Under the pieces are notes generated by a model. It saw nothing but the letters and a program-made list of their open reading frames with translations. It did not search any database and was not told where the DNA came from. DNA of 64,000 bases from Conoideocrella luteorostrata (taxonomy: Eukaryota > Ascomycota > Sordariomycetes > Hypocreales > Clavicipitaceae), in contig JASWJB010000020.1 of the NCBI GenBank assembly GCA_032433595.1, forward strand, positions 1 to 64,000, read 5' to 3'. A program made the position numbers and the translations under genes. Shown here in pieces: positions 20,097 to 32,290 of this stretch (positions are counted from its first letter, which is position 1; every line of letters starts with the position of its first letter).

Positions 20097-22807
20097 TTAG
20101 AAAGTGAAGCGCAAGACGAAGCCTCCAGCTGGAGGAGCACTGCCGTCGCTGTCTGGACCTAAATCGTCCACGGCCATCTCCCACTCGCGCTTTATTCGTG
20201 TTGGTGGTTCAATCACCTCCTCAACCTCAAGCCGCATATCCTGACCTTCTTTAAGCTCCCGGATAACGTCATCATCCATTTCAATCTCCAGACCGCCTTG
20301 AATGACATGTATTGAGCGCATAATCTTGGCCGGTTCCATGCCCCACTTGCTGGCGATTCGTTTGTTGAATTCATCTATGGTGCGTTTCGAAAGGTAAACA
20401 GCTCGGTGATACGATGGCTTTACATGCTCCGTTTTGTCGTTGTACTGCACATAAAAGCAAGCCACGGGTTTCTCAACCTGTTCGGAAGGAGGTTGGTATG
20501 ATGGGTCCACTCCAAGCGCTTCAATCCATCCACTGAGCGTACCTGCATCGTTGGTGCGGCCGACCCTTGCTACTTGTTCCACGGGCTTTGTCGAGGTGGT
20601 ATTTTCCACGTTTTGCCACACACCGGATGCCTGAGAGGCGAGCGAAAGGGAGCTAGGAGAAGGTGAGATCATAGAGTCCGTGACGGACGACTTCGTGCTT
20701 TGGACCTGCCAGTTAGTCCCATCACGAACATCCACCTTGTTCGGGGGAGACATATCCCCAGGGAGAGAAACGGGGTGTAAATCTGGATCATCCACATCCT
20801 CGCCCTTCAGGTACAGTATACTGACAGGCCGGGTGCTCGTGAACATGTCCTGGAGTGTCTGTAGCTTGACCTGCAGATCCTCCTCCAGCGTCATGCTATT
20901 TCCGCCACCGCCTGCAGAGCTGGCTGAAGACATGGACCAGGTGCGTTTATGTTTCTGCACCTTACCCGGCCGCTGAGATTCGCTGACTTTAGCAGCGCTG
21001 CTAAGCCTCTTTCTCTTTCCAACATCTTTCATGCCACTTTCTATCTGTGTAAGCTGCTGCTTCAGCTTGTCGATGGATTTCTTGACGTGCGCCACGTCAT
21101 TTGATAGTTTTCTTTCGGCACCGTGGTCTCGAAACAGCTTGACTTTGCAGAAGCAGACTTCGGGGCTCATTTCATTGTTTTTCGGCGAACCGTCAGCGGC
21201 GATGAGACTTGTCTTCGCGCAGAAACGAACGGGTATCCCCTTGACGCCTTTTGAGTGACTAAAATCAGTCGACAAAAAGTTAAATCTGACAGCAAGGCTC
21301 ATTTCGGAGGACCCGTTGGCGCCCGGTGTCCATGTCACGCAAAATCCATCAAATGAAGAGCTTTCCAATTCGATGCGCGGTCGTTTGTCGTCCGAATCGG
21401 TAGGCTGACTGGCTTCGACATATTCAACCGCTTGGAGTTTGCCCCCCCTTTGATGAGCCTCATTCGTGCCTCTGCCTTCCTTCCACAGGCCCCAACAGAC
21501 GCTAGGTTTCTGTCTCTGTTCTTCTTCTTCAAAGGAAACACGCACGAAGGTCCTATACCTGGTTCCTGGCTGTACAGGCATGCTCCCCTGTGTATCAACA
21601 ACAGAAAGGGAATACGCTTGTCCCTTGTTGAGATACGTAATAGGGATTTCGTCTGACTGCTTTATCATAGCCGTGGGGGCGTTTAATGTCGAGTGAAAGC
21701 GAAACCTTTCCGCGTTTGGTGGCAGGGCGTGGCTCATTTGCATTCGGTTGATAATCTTCTGTTGCTGTAAACCTGCCGGTACCATCGATGGCACACGATG
21801 CTCTGGCGGAGATGCTTCCAACACAGGCCCGTCCTGTTCCATAGTTTCGTAGCCTGTATCTTGGCGAACGAATGAAGCTGGCGCAAAGGTCTGCTGAGAT
21901 GGGGCGCCTTGGATGAAGGGGTTAAAATGATGAAACTGGTGAGACTGCAAGGCCTGAAATCCGCTCATATCTATGACAGCCGCGCTGGAATGAAGGCTGT
22001 CTCCAGAGTTTGGCATAGATAGTGGCGTGCCAATACCGCCAACTCCCAGCGTCGGCGTATGCAAGTCCCCTGCCTGCGGATGGAAAAGCGTGCTGTGCCC
22101 ACCGGGAGTTGGTGTGTAGTATCCAGGTTGAGCGTTGGCGAAGGCGTTAAAGGCATAAGAGGTGGGATCTAGCAGAGATGGCGTAAATCTCCATGGCTCA
22201 TGTGATGCCCGGGGCGTTGGATCTTGGTCTCGAAATGCGTCGCTGTCAACGTTTTGAATCCTGCAGGCACGGAACGATATTAGTTAGGACAGGGTTCACC
22301 AAAGAGCTTAGCCGATTTTCCAGTTCCAGTTCTAAGTCGGGACAGCCTAGAATAGGTACATGGACGCTGAACAGAAATCCTGGAGCGCGCTGGGCTTGCA
22401 GCCAGCGGGCAAGAATAACATACCCATGGTCCTGTGGCGGAAGACTGATCGTCGGGTTATCGATGGGGGCAGTTGTCTGAGCTATTGACGGGGTCGGCCC
22501 ATCTGAGGTCACTGCTGAGACTTCGGGAAACTGCTGCCTGAAGTCGGCGAGTAAACCATCGCCTGGTTTTTGCGAGCTCGTTCTTAGAAAAATATAAAGT
22601 CAGTATAGGTCTCTTTGCTTGGTGGGAATATGCAGTGGCACTGCAGGTTGTAATAGTGGTATGGCCTCCATTAAAATGCAAATTCCGCAATACAAAACCT
22701 TTTCGTTGGATTCGTTGGAGGGAGGGGTGCTTGTACTCTACAAGGTAGAGGTCAAAAAGAAAATAAAAAGGGATATAAAACATAAAATATTACCTTTGTC
22801 GAAACAT
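20097..22807 (-). CDS. CP2/grainyhead-like transcription factor
   Basis: Four exons on the minus strand: 22807-22794 (only 14 nt), 22582-22424, 22260-20097, with two real introns between the first three blocks; the last block is one continuous frame. Joined length is 778 residues, beginning MFRQRTSSQKPGDGLLADF. Splices restore codons AGA and GGG. The CP2 DNA-binding domain spans about 244-445, opening FRFHSTLNAPTAMIKQ and containing the hallmark LWKEGRGTNEAHQRGG. A coiled-coil-like segment (VKKSIDKLKQQLTQIESG) and a Lys-Arg-rich patch (KRKRL) follow, likely dimer contact and nuclear signal. A ubiquitin-like dimerisation domain (about 655-755, FYVQYNDKTEHVKPSYHRAVYL) closes the protein. Fungal relatives such as Neurospora grhl act in cell-wall remodelling and conidial separation. 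The gene is isolated between two long gene-poor tracts, suggesting extended regulatory DNA or a long leader. (Three coding exons in all.). Confidence 0.95.
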
Positions 22808-23837
22808 TATGGCGTCACCGAGGGTTTATCCCAGTTCGGGTACCACTTGACGGCGACAAAATGGAGCAGTGGCGGAGAGTCGTCCAAATGGCCAACAGCT
22901 GGATTTATGGTAATCCCTTTTCGAATCCTGGAAGTGACTGTTTGTCAAACGGGTAGAGATCGGGAACTCATGTACCCGAAGTGTGGAAATACGATGCCAA
23001 TAAGTAAAGTAGCTTACGCGGTTCGCTGGGTCCAAGTGTGAACAACGAGCGACGAGAAAGCGCGCAAGTCGGAGATGGCAGGCGCAAAAAACCAAGCCTA
23101 AAATGGGATGTAAACGAAGGATGGAAATGGAAAGGAAATAGTAAAAGAGAACAGTATATTCCGTACAGGAGAGAGTAAGTGTAGAAGAGGAAAAGGTTGA
23201 AGTTGAAGCAGGGCGTCTGAAAGATGATGGTCCCGGGAGGGACGATTATTCGTTTGTGGTGTGAGCTGGGCGGTCCCAGTGGTGGGGGCTAGGCAGTGTA
23301 TAGAGATGGACCAGGGCCTTCGAAGACCTGAGTACTCCGTAGTACGTCTATACGTGCTATACTTTTTAGATGGGGTTTTACGAGCACTTATAAGTGTGAG
23401 TAAGACCAGGCGCCTGGGCAAGTAGCTGGGTCAAGTAGCTGGGCAGGTGTGAACTGTCGCTTTTTGTATGTATCGCTCGGCTTGTACTCCGTAGATGAAG
23501 AGGAGAGCAATTGGTGCCTATCTGCTCTGGGTGGTCTGAACACTCGGTCTGGTGCTACCAAGCGTGCCAGGCCAGGTCTGTCCAGTCTGCGGGTGTGAGA
23601 AGCGACCTCCCCCAGTCGCTCCAGTGTGGCTCTTTTCCGTGCTGGGTCTTTGCTGGCGCGGCTTGCTGGGGCTCGTTAGGCCTGTGGCTCAGATGCCTTA
23701 ACCGATACGACGGCGAGATTCTGGCCAGGGGTGCTTGCTGGCAGGGTGCTGTGTCGGCCGTGTAGGGCGCGGGGCCAGTTGTTGCTACTTTCCACACAGA
23801 GGTGAGGGGAGGGGCGTGCGTTTAATCTTGGCTATTG

Positions 23838-23879
23838 TGTGTGGCGTGTGGCATGTGGCGTGTGGAGTGTGGCGTGTGA
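23838..23879 (+). repeat. GTGTGGC/GTGTGGA repeat
   Basis: A short run of degenerate units GTGTGGC, GTGTGGCA and GTGTGGA upstream of the CP2 gene. Confidence 0.6.
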
Positions 23880-26800
23880 GTGGCTTCTTCCCAAGAAACA
23901 AATTAACCCGTCAAACCGAGAAGGGGAAGGAAAAAAAAAAGGCAACAGAGCATTGACCGTTTCTTCGTTTCTTCCTTCGTTCGTTCGCTGCCGAGATGTA
24001 GTATGTAGGTAGTTTGGAAGTTGTGTATCTCGACCAGATACGTATGCTATTCTCGAGGACGGCAGCTAAAGCAATTGTTGCCTTATATCAACGATCGATC
24101 CCGGGCGGAGGTATGTAGTGACAACCGAGAGATAAGTAGTGCCCCAAGGTAAAGATTGCGAAGAATGTGACGACAGGTCAACCGTTTTGGTGATTCTCAT
24201 ATCACACGGGTGTCAAGCCACAGGTGAAATTGTCTGCAAAGATGAACTGTGGCGAAGGGCGAACGTCTGGCGCTTTTAATGTAGGCACGAGAGGTGACAC
24301 AGCGGGTGGAGGCCTGCAAAGGATGGCTCAAATGGCGTCACTCTGCTTTTCTGGTTCTTATTCAATGCCAGAAACGGCCGAGAGGACGCGTATCATTATT
24401 GGGGGTCGCAGGGAACAAACCGACGGCCATTTTTTCACATTCATCTATTGCGGAGGAGTACAGTACATCTATCAATGGAGCACGAAGGTTAACTAGCGGC
24501 TGGCGAAAGGATCGAGGTTAAAGCCACCACCAGTCCTGAGCACACCTGCATTGGTGGTTACGCCAGAGTGTGGCTGTGAAGAACACCGCATCAAACAGCA
24601 TTCAAGACAAGACGGCAAAACGCGCGTACGAGATGCTGCATGCTCTGTGCGGAGCAAGCAGTGCTTGGTTGACTACGAGCATCTTCTCTTCCGTTTGAAG
24701 AGAATTACTAGAATATTATGTCTTAATCTCGATGCATTTTACGCGAGGCGGTATCGTGAGAGTGAATGTTCAAAAGACTTGAGGGGCTCATCTTAAGTCT
24801 GTTGGATTCTGCGAGTCCTGCTATCTATCATACTTGGCAGATAGTGGATGTATTCCGAAGACTACGGCACATGCACCAGATATGTAGCATCCGGTCAGGT
24901 GCAATGGCAATTTCCTATCAGCTGCCATGCATATGCGCCAGACTCTCCCATGCTTCACGCAGGTGGAGGAATGTAGAGGCAGAACACGTACATGCCATTC
25001 GTTTGTGTTACATACATCCATTTCATTGGCGTTCGCGGCCTTCTGTTCTAGTCTTGTGTGTCTTGAACATGTCTTTGATTGTGCGGAAAATAACAGAAAA
25101 ATTAAACCCGACAAACTAAGCCGACTAGAATGAGTTTCTGCGATGGCCAATGTCGCCGTCTCCGCCACGGAAATGGCACCTAGCAGCCGTTCACATTGAA
25201 CAAATTGCACAACAGCAATTTTGACCGTCGGAGGTGGAACGAGCACTGCCGTACGGAGCACAGTGCATGGGTGTTGATACTGTCCTCTGTATCTGCAACT
25301 GCGGTATTATCGTGCTGTCATCTTAATAGACCTTTGTCATGTCAAGCAGTATTCCGCACTGAGATTGTGACAATACCAAGGAGATGAACAAGGAGCATCG
25401 CGCTGGGGTTGGGCTCCGCAAACCTGGGAGACATTGGTCGCTATCGAACACACTGGCAAATCGGCCAGAATTGAGTTGTACGTACCAGTCAATGTGGCAT
25501 GGCATTGAGAGAAATCTGGGGCAGCCAGAGTTGGCGTTGTCGGAGCGTGGGTTTGGAGGCGCTCTCGACCACGATCCTTGTAGTCGGTTCAAAATGCTGT
25601 ATGAGCTTCTGCGCTGCGAGAGGTTGATTGCTCCGGTAGCTTAATTGTTAGTGCTCGACAGACCCGCTCCAGGGCCTGGGGGAGGAAGGGGCTGCAGTTT
25701 CACACTGGCCTGGCATTAGCAACCAACACTTAATAAGCTACTTGGTACTCCATACTGACAGAGACGAGACGCCGGCTGCCCCTCCAATCTGTTCCAATAT
25801 TCCGTCAATTGAGGGCATGGGCTCCATCAGCTCCAGCCTCCAGTCTCCATCCTTTCATGTCTCCAAGTGGTCCGCTGGCAAGGACGACGTAAGGGTGTGC
25901 TCTGTTCCTGCCTTAAAGTATTAAGCGTCAATCTAAACAGACTTCAGCAATGCTTGTCAGGCTGGAAGACCAGCAACCCAGCTGACGTCTGTGCTATTAC
26001 TTCTGTCCGTGAGCCAGTCCAGCCCGTCCAGCCCTCTGATCCGCACTATGCATCATTGCTGCACAACACTATCTTTTGCCTTTTGTCGTAGCTCGCTCGT
26101 TATTCCTCCGTACTGTGGGACTAGCAGATGTGCCGTCATAGTCACGTAGGACGGTCCCTTCATCACGACAAGCTGGAAAGCCTCCGGTGCGCCACAAATT
26201 CCAGAAATTCGAGCCACTCACCACGCTGACCCCCTGCGCGACATCCACGAAAATGGAAACGATCAACACTCAGACATTGCAACGGATAAATCAATTAAAA
26301 AGCGTTAAATCGGCGATGTACACCAACGCCACACTCCGCCACTGTGGCTAGTGCCACGCAACGTGTTACGGCCGCCACGCATCCATCTCTACGCCGTATA
26401 TCCGCCCGCCTATCAACATGGTGCAATTCAATACACTAAAGTAGTACTCCATAACTACTGTACTGTCCATTCGGAGTCCATGCGTATTTGTTTTAAGTCT
26501 TGCATTCAATACCGACGGTTACTGTCCGGCTTTAATGCCGCAGGGCAGAAGTTAAAATCACATGTGGGCAAACATAGAAGGAACAACAAGAGTTTTCTTG
26601 CCCAGCCCGTTCGGTCGTAATGTGGCTACGATGGTTTTGTATTGGCTCTACGTCCAAACAAAAGCTACTACTCCTGGTCTGCCGGCTCCAAAGGTTCCAG
26701 CTTAATTTCATAAAGTCCGCGAGATGAACTAGCGGAGAGCAATGCTGAGATTTCTATTCAACTACCCTCCCCCCGGGTCCAGCAGCAGCAAGAAAGGTAA

Positions 26801-28712
26801 GTAATAGACTTTTGTTCGCTCATGCTCCTCAATCATACTTGGGGAGCACGTTATTACGGAGAAGTTTAACGCTAAGTTAGCTAGGCGAGCGTAGGGCTGC
26901 GATCTACGTATTAACGAGGCAAGGTCCAGCGTTCCAGGCACTCCGTCCTGCTGCATCTCTCGCTATTGACAGCCCACAGTGGCTAAAATGCAGTATTATA
27001 TCACCACGATGAATGGGCCGATTCGCGGGGTGTAGCTGTGGACACGAGACAGTCTTGACTTCCCCCTCTCTCGACGTCTTCTTACGGCCACGGGCAGACA
27101 GACTACTATTGCCAGGACCGATCAGTACTACACAGAATAGCAGCTCACGCGACTACTATAAAAAAGCGGGAGAAACTATTTGTACAAAACTGTACAAGTA
27201 CCCCCAGCTCCCGCCGGCTAGGCACCATTATAATTGTACTGAGACTTGCCCATCGACCATGCAGGCTCACTGGTCTGGTGGGCTCGCACGGGGAAGAGAA
27301 CTCGGCGTGGTAGAGTAAGTGGGTTCTAGGTGTCAATCGTACGTAAAGTACTGTACTTTTGTTACTAAAGTACTGCATGTCGGAGTATGTGCGGAGAACG
27401 ATATGGAGTAACTACATACTAGTACGGAGTACACTTGTACACGTCTCTCCCTCCTACACACAATATGCCAGCCTGCCACTCTGCACTTCTACACAATACC
27501 ACACACCTGCCCACTGGCCTGCCACTGACTTGCCTTATTGGCTGTTCGGTGAAGGCGATGTTTTGCGGGTGGCCCCGCAATACGCCGCGTGGCTGTGCCC
27601 ATTTCAATGTTCCACCACCGAATACCAATCGAGCTCTAAAAGCGCAAATCGTCGAACTAGTTGGCATCCTTCATTCTGTCCCCAACTTGATAAGTCCATC
27701 CATCAGTTGCCCATGATCATGATCAAACCGGCTTGGATTATTATTGTATTCAACAAGTCTGCCGGTTGTCCGATCGCCTGCCTGTTGCTGAACCCGGCGG
27801 AACTACGGCGGCCTCAGTCAGTATCAGTCAGGCAATTCGATGTGCTCCGTTACGTACCCGTGATGGACTCCGTGATACGAAAAGTTTGCAAACCCGAGAC
27901 AAACGGCAGGTGGATATACGCAATATTTTCCCTTTCGCGAGAATTACCCAGTCTAGTCTGGATTCTTGCCCACCCAGCGTATCTGAAACTCGCTCAACAA
28001 TGGCAAGACGTGACCACTTACACGTCTGCCAGACAGTGAAAGCTGTGTCAGTCCTGGAACACAGGCCACACTATCATCGTCTACCGGATATTAGAAGTGA
28101 GATGCTACTATAGCGGCTGCAAGCAGATAATGTTTCTTGGCTTGGATATAACTATTATACAAGTACAGAGTACTGTACGGAGTAAGTATTGTAGATGGAC
28201 CCTGAATGCTGGCGGAGCGCGCGGGCACGGATCTTGCAGCAGTAAGACACCTCCATCTGATACACCGGAATTCGGCGCCTACAATGTTGGATCCCAATTT
28301 CGCGGGTGTTGCTAGGCGCCGCCGATCGAGTCTTGCCAAGAGTGTTCGCCCAGTGGACTTGGCCGTCTTTGAGTTGAACGCTGTATGTTTGGCTCCGCTG
28401 ATTTCACGCTGAAATTTTCCTCCGCCCGTGTGATTTCGTCCTCTTTTTTTTTTTTAGCACAAGTAAGTTGGGTGTCTCAAGGGCCTGCTGTGGCTGTGCT
28501 GAGCCCTGTTCTTTCGGTATGTGGCGAGCCAATCCATGCACCATATTGCCACACAGCGCCACACGTTGGGTCGACAAGCCTCCTCCATATCCGCCTGTCA
28601 TCCCCTCCTCTCCCGCCATGCATGTACGGAGTACAGATACACATTTTTGCTTTCAGAATCTACATGCACGCATGCACATCGCTTTGTCCAGACCACGGTC
28701 TATGGAGAAGTT

Positions 28713-28733
28713 CTCCGTACTCCGTACGGAGTA
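28713..28733. repeat. perfect TACTCCGTACGGAGTA palindrome
   Basis: CTCCG is followed by the perfect 16-bp palindrome at 28718-28733, the same word as at 15578. A further half-site TACGGAGTAC occurs about 95 bases to the left. Confidence 0.9.
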
Positions 28734-29192
28734 AGGGAATATCGAGGTGTGGCTAGTGACGTGGCTTGTTCGCCTCCCATTCTTTGCCGCTCGCTCTTCC
28801 TCCGCCCCTCTCCGCTCCGCCCGCCCTTGGCGATGGTCTTGTTGTTTTCGCTGGACCTGCCGGTGAATCTGTCCTGAACACAGTCTAGTGTGACGACGAT
28901 GGCTGCCGTTTCGGTGCTGTCCAATGATCGAGATGTTACAGACGAGCTGTTTTGCCACTCGGCAAGACGGACTAAATTGCTGGAGAACACAAATCGGTTT
29001 CGCTCGCAACGTTCACTAGTTGGCTAGATACGGCACAAGGCTGTCATTGCGTTGAATTGACACTTGACAGAACGCGCCGCACTGAGTCCTCATACAGTGT
29101 TTGGTGATCGAAAGACCAGTAGCAGAGCTGACTTCTACCATATAAGATGGCCTGTTGGATATATAGGCAGCGCTGAATTGCCCGGGCGACAC

Positions 29193-29394
29193 GCCATACC
29201 GGAAGATTTAACTCACAACTTGGGGCAATTACAGAAACGATCCATCACAAAAAAAAAGCTTCTTGCCACAGCCGTAAAGGCTGGAAATTCCCCATGCGTC
29301 ATGCCATACCGGAATGTTTAGCTTACAGCTTGGGGCTACTACAGAAATGATCCATCGCACACAAAAGCTACGTGCCACAGCCGTCAAGGCTGGA
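29193..29394. repeat. diverged tandem duplication, 110-bp period
   Basis: Unit 1 (29193-29285) and unit 2 (29303-29394) both start GCCATACCGGAA and end GCCACAGCCG..AAGGCTGGA. By hand alignment about 15 differences plus one length change separate the two units of 92-93 bp. Both keep a CAGCC/GGCTG stem around a five-base loop (GTAAA versus GTCAA). Neither unit has a reading frame worth calling. It may be a chance duplication, a fragment of a repeat family, or a pair of non-coding RNA units. Confidence 0.8.
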
Positions 29395-32290
29395 GTTTAA
29401 ACCCCGCGAACAGATACGCTCTTGGCACTCATCCGTCTGGGCTCTCGTTCCCACTGCTATGTAGTCCGTTTTCGAGGAACCATACCGTGAAGTTCTTCTT
29501 CAGGGCAACCAAACACTCAAGCTTGGTTTTTGTAGCCTAGGGTAGGATCGTCATCTGCTCGCGCTACGGCGGAGCGTCCGTTTCGCGGCGCTACAGTGAA
29601 CAGAACAATGCAACATACAGACCAAAGCTGGGCTTGAACAGAGGAGTCAACTGGAGGGAATGTGTATGAGTGACATTCTTGGTGCTTCATGAGTGGAGTT
29701 GAGAGATGTGTTCCGGATATTGTCTTTCCCTTTCCCTCCCCTTTTTTGGGTTCTCAACACTATTGTTCCCCAACTGTCACTGGGCTCACCTCGGCAAACT
29801 CATGATTCTAGGCACGAAGATGCTGTGCGAACTAATTAGCAGGCAGCCAAGGCATCATTGTGTTGATGGTATCAGGCTTCATACGCTTTTTGATGGCCTT
29901 CGCCAAACAACCCGCTGGCTAATCAGGCCAAAGTGAAAGCCTCAGCAACGACGTGGTCTTCGCTAAGGTATACTACTCTGAGCTCACTTCAACAACACCT
30001 TTTGCTGTCCGCGCGCACACACACAGACTCCCCGTTTGATCGGGCCTATTCTATGAAACGCAAAAACCAGTATGTTAGAAGCCACTGCTAGAGCCCTCCC
30101 GCTCCCCCCGGGTCCCATGGGTCGGTCCCCCCTTCTCTCGAAGACACGAGCATTCTCGCAGCCTCGTGCTTCGCGCCGTTGTGCGCAGCAAACATCATAC
30201 ATCTGTCTGTCCGCAACCACACGGCCGTGTGCTAGATACGACGTTCGGTCGTGAGCGTGTAAACCGACGACGTCGCACCTATTTTAACTTATTTTAACTT
30301 AGGGCGAATACGCGTCCATAGTTCAAGGTTCCCGAGGGGGGAGGGGGGAGGTTTTGTCAAAACTCGACTCTGCGGGGAGCAACGTCGAACAAGCAAACCT
30401 CTGCGCCATAGGATCACGGCTTCATGGCTGTACGTCTAGCAAGTCTGACTCCGCATGCCTCAATTCAAGGGGAACAACTGTACACACCAGATGTCTTGTT
30501 CTGATTTCAAACGACACATGATACAGGTGCCATCTGTCGTAGAGCCAATGCATAAACGTGTTGAAGACAGTATAGGGTAAGCCCTCACAATGCAAATCTT
30601 CCCTCTCAGTACAACATAGAGTAAACGGCGGTCTGCTTAGAGGTTTTGGGCTAGAATACAATGGAAATAAAATAACCCCTTTTTGTTGCCGCTGTCGTCT
30701 GCTGTGGACTTCCAGCGCGGGGCAGGGTAGTAAAGGCCACGTTATGATCAGTTTCGCCTCCTCAACGAGAGTCGTCGTCACTGCAACACGAGCGCGTCCG
30801 CGTGCAGCGAACCTGCACGCCCATGTGTAGGTATCAACCATCATGGTAGGTATTAGCCTCAAATTATACTGCCCCCGTGATATAGTATTTCTACAGCAAG
30901 GACCAGTAGCTGCGCTCGGAATGTAGAGTTTCTGGAACGCGCTTGGAGACGAAGGAAGACAGGGAGAACCTCCAGTAAAAAACATTCCACAGTAAACGCC
31001 TTCGGCCGAGTGGTTCCCGCACTTTATTGTAGAGGTAGCGCCGCATTATAGACAGGCTTCTCCGTTCAGCATGGGCCAAGGCGCGACAGCCTTGAGCATA
31101 AGATGTTTGATATATATTTGACGTCGGAGTACGGAGTATGCATCGCCATCTTCGTCGTCCAACAAAGCAAAACCTCCTCCCTCACCCTTACCCTCACTCT
31201 CACCCCGCTTTCCAGCTTTCTCGGAATAAACTCCGCGCGTTTCCGAAGGCAAGCTTACAATACTACGTATCGTATTGTACCTCACAGAGCCTCAAAAATC
31301 TGCAGCATTGACAAGAAAAAGAAAAGAAAGGAGAGAATAAGAACAAGAACAAGAGAGCGGATCTCTCTTGCGTCCTTACGCCGTTGGTTTTCTTTCATCC
31401 TACTTGTCTCTCTTGTCTCGGTTCAAACCCCGAATCTTCAGTTTGATCCCACATTGACCCCCACGCAAAACAATAAACGACCACCGCAGTCGGCGTTATT
31501 AGAGATGCCCGATACGGAATTACCATGTTTATCGAATGAGGAGCCAGACAGCGCACTTTGCCTCGGCAGGCCATAGTCACTTTGTCGGCCGAACAGAAAA
31601 CGGAAACTCAGCCAAGAGTCGAAACTAACAAACGGGCAGTCAGTTGTTGTGCGCATTAACATATGGTAATAAGCATTAAAATTAACAAAGTAACCGACCA
31701 CCACCACAACCATCGCTGCGCATTCATCGCCCTCGCCCATCACCATCCCAGGGTGTCATTGACCTATTTCGGTAACAACTTTCCGCATACCGGCGTTTCA
31801 TGACTCTGTGTGCTCACGTCTAGTCTGCGGCGGACTTGGCCCCGTCCCGCCTACCAGAGTTTTTAATCTATCGCTTCCGGCTTTGCTCCGTAATTGTGCG
31901 CCAGACAGACTTAGTCGGTTGGCCGGTAACTAACGCTCCTATTTATACGATGATGTACCAGATTTGTCCGCGGTCTTTTTCAAGTCAGCTTGTTGGTCTC
32001 CCGGGCCCCCCTCCCGTTCGTCCTGGCCGTTCAGTCTTTTTTCTATCATCCAAACAACAATTCCTAAACCGCCTTGCTGTTTCTTCTCCTGCACCTTCTC
32101 TTCCGCTGATGGTCCTGCGTGTTTTGCTGTTCCGTCTGGTCCGTGTCAAATGTTCCACTAACTAACCATCCCGCTGCGGTGGTAAACATAAAACAATACC
32201 ACCATTCGGACCCAATTTTTGTGCCGTGTATCAATATATGACTGAAACCACACAAGCCAGAGTGTATGACACCTGACAACGAGCCTCAGA

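Larger units (their letters stand above)
22808..32290. other. 9.5 kb gene-poor tract right of the CP2 gene
   Basis: The tract contains the promoter and probably a long leader of CP2, and the promoter of the MFS gene at the far end. No protein-coding gene is supported: the longest frames (27359-28039, 226 codons; 30422-30985, 187 codons) have no domain, no signal sequence and erratic composition. It holds about eight TACTCCGTA words, a GTGTGGC-type repeat (23838-23879), a 110-bp-period tandem duplication (29193-29394), a doubled TTTTAACTTA near 30282-30301 and several polypurine or polypyrimidine stretches. No tRNA-like B box with a matching A box was found. Confidence 0.5.

Noticed and set aside
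25620..25700. Sequence resembling the 5' half of a tRNA (CTCCGGTAGCTTAATTG)
   Set aside because: No B box or complementary acceptor stem follows within 100 bases.
27359..28039. 226-codon plus-strand frame
   Set aside because: Composition follows the local base sequence, there is no domain or signal, and it overlaps other unrelated frames.
30422..30985. 187-codon minus-strand frame
   Set aside because: Cys/Arg/Pro-rich without any family pattern, and no supporting intron or conserved block.
11604..32290. Transposon remains in the gene-poor tracts
   Set aside because: I saw no transposase or reverse transcriptase motif, no long terminal or inverted repeats, and no AT-rich RIP-like blocks; a repeat-library search would settle it.
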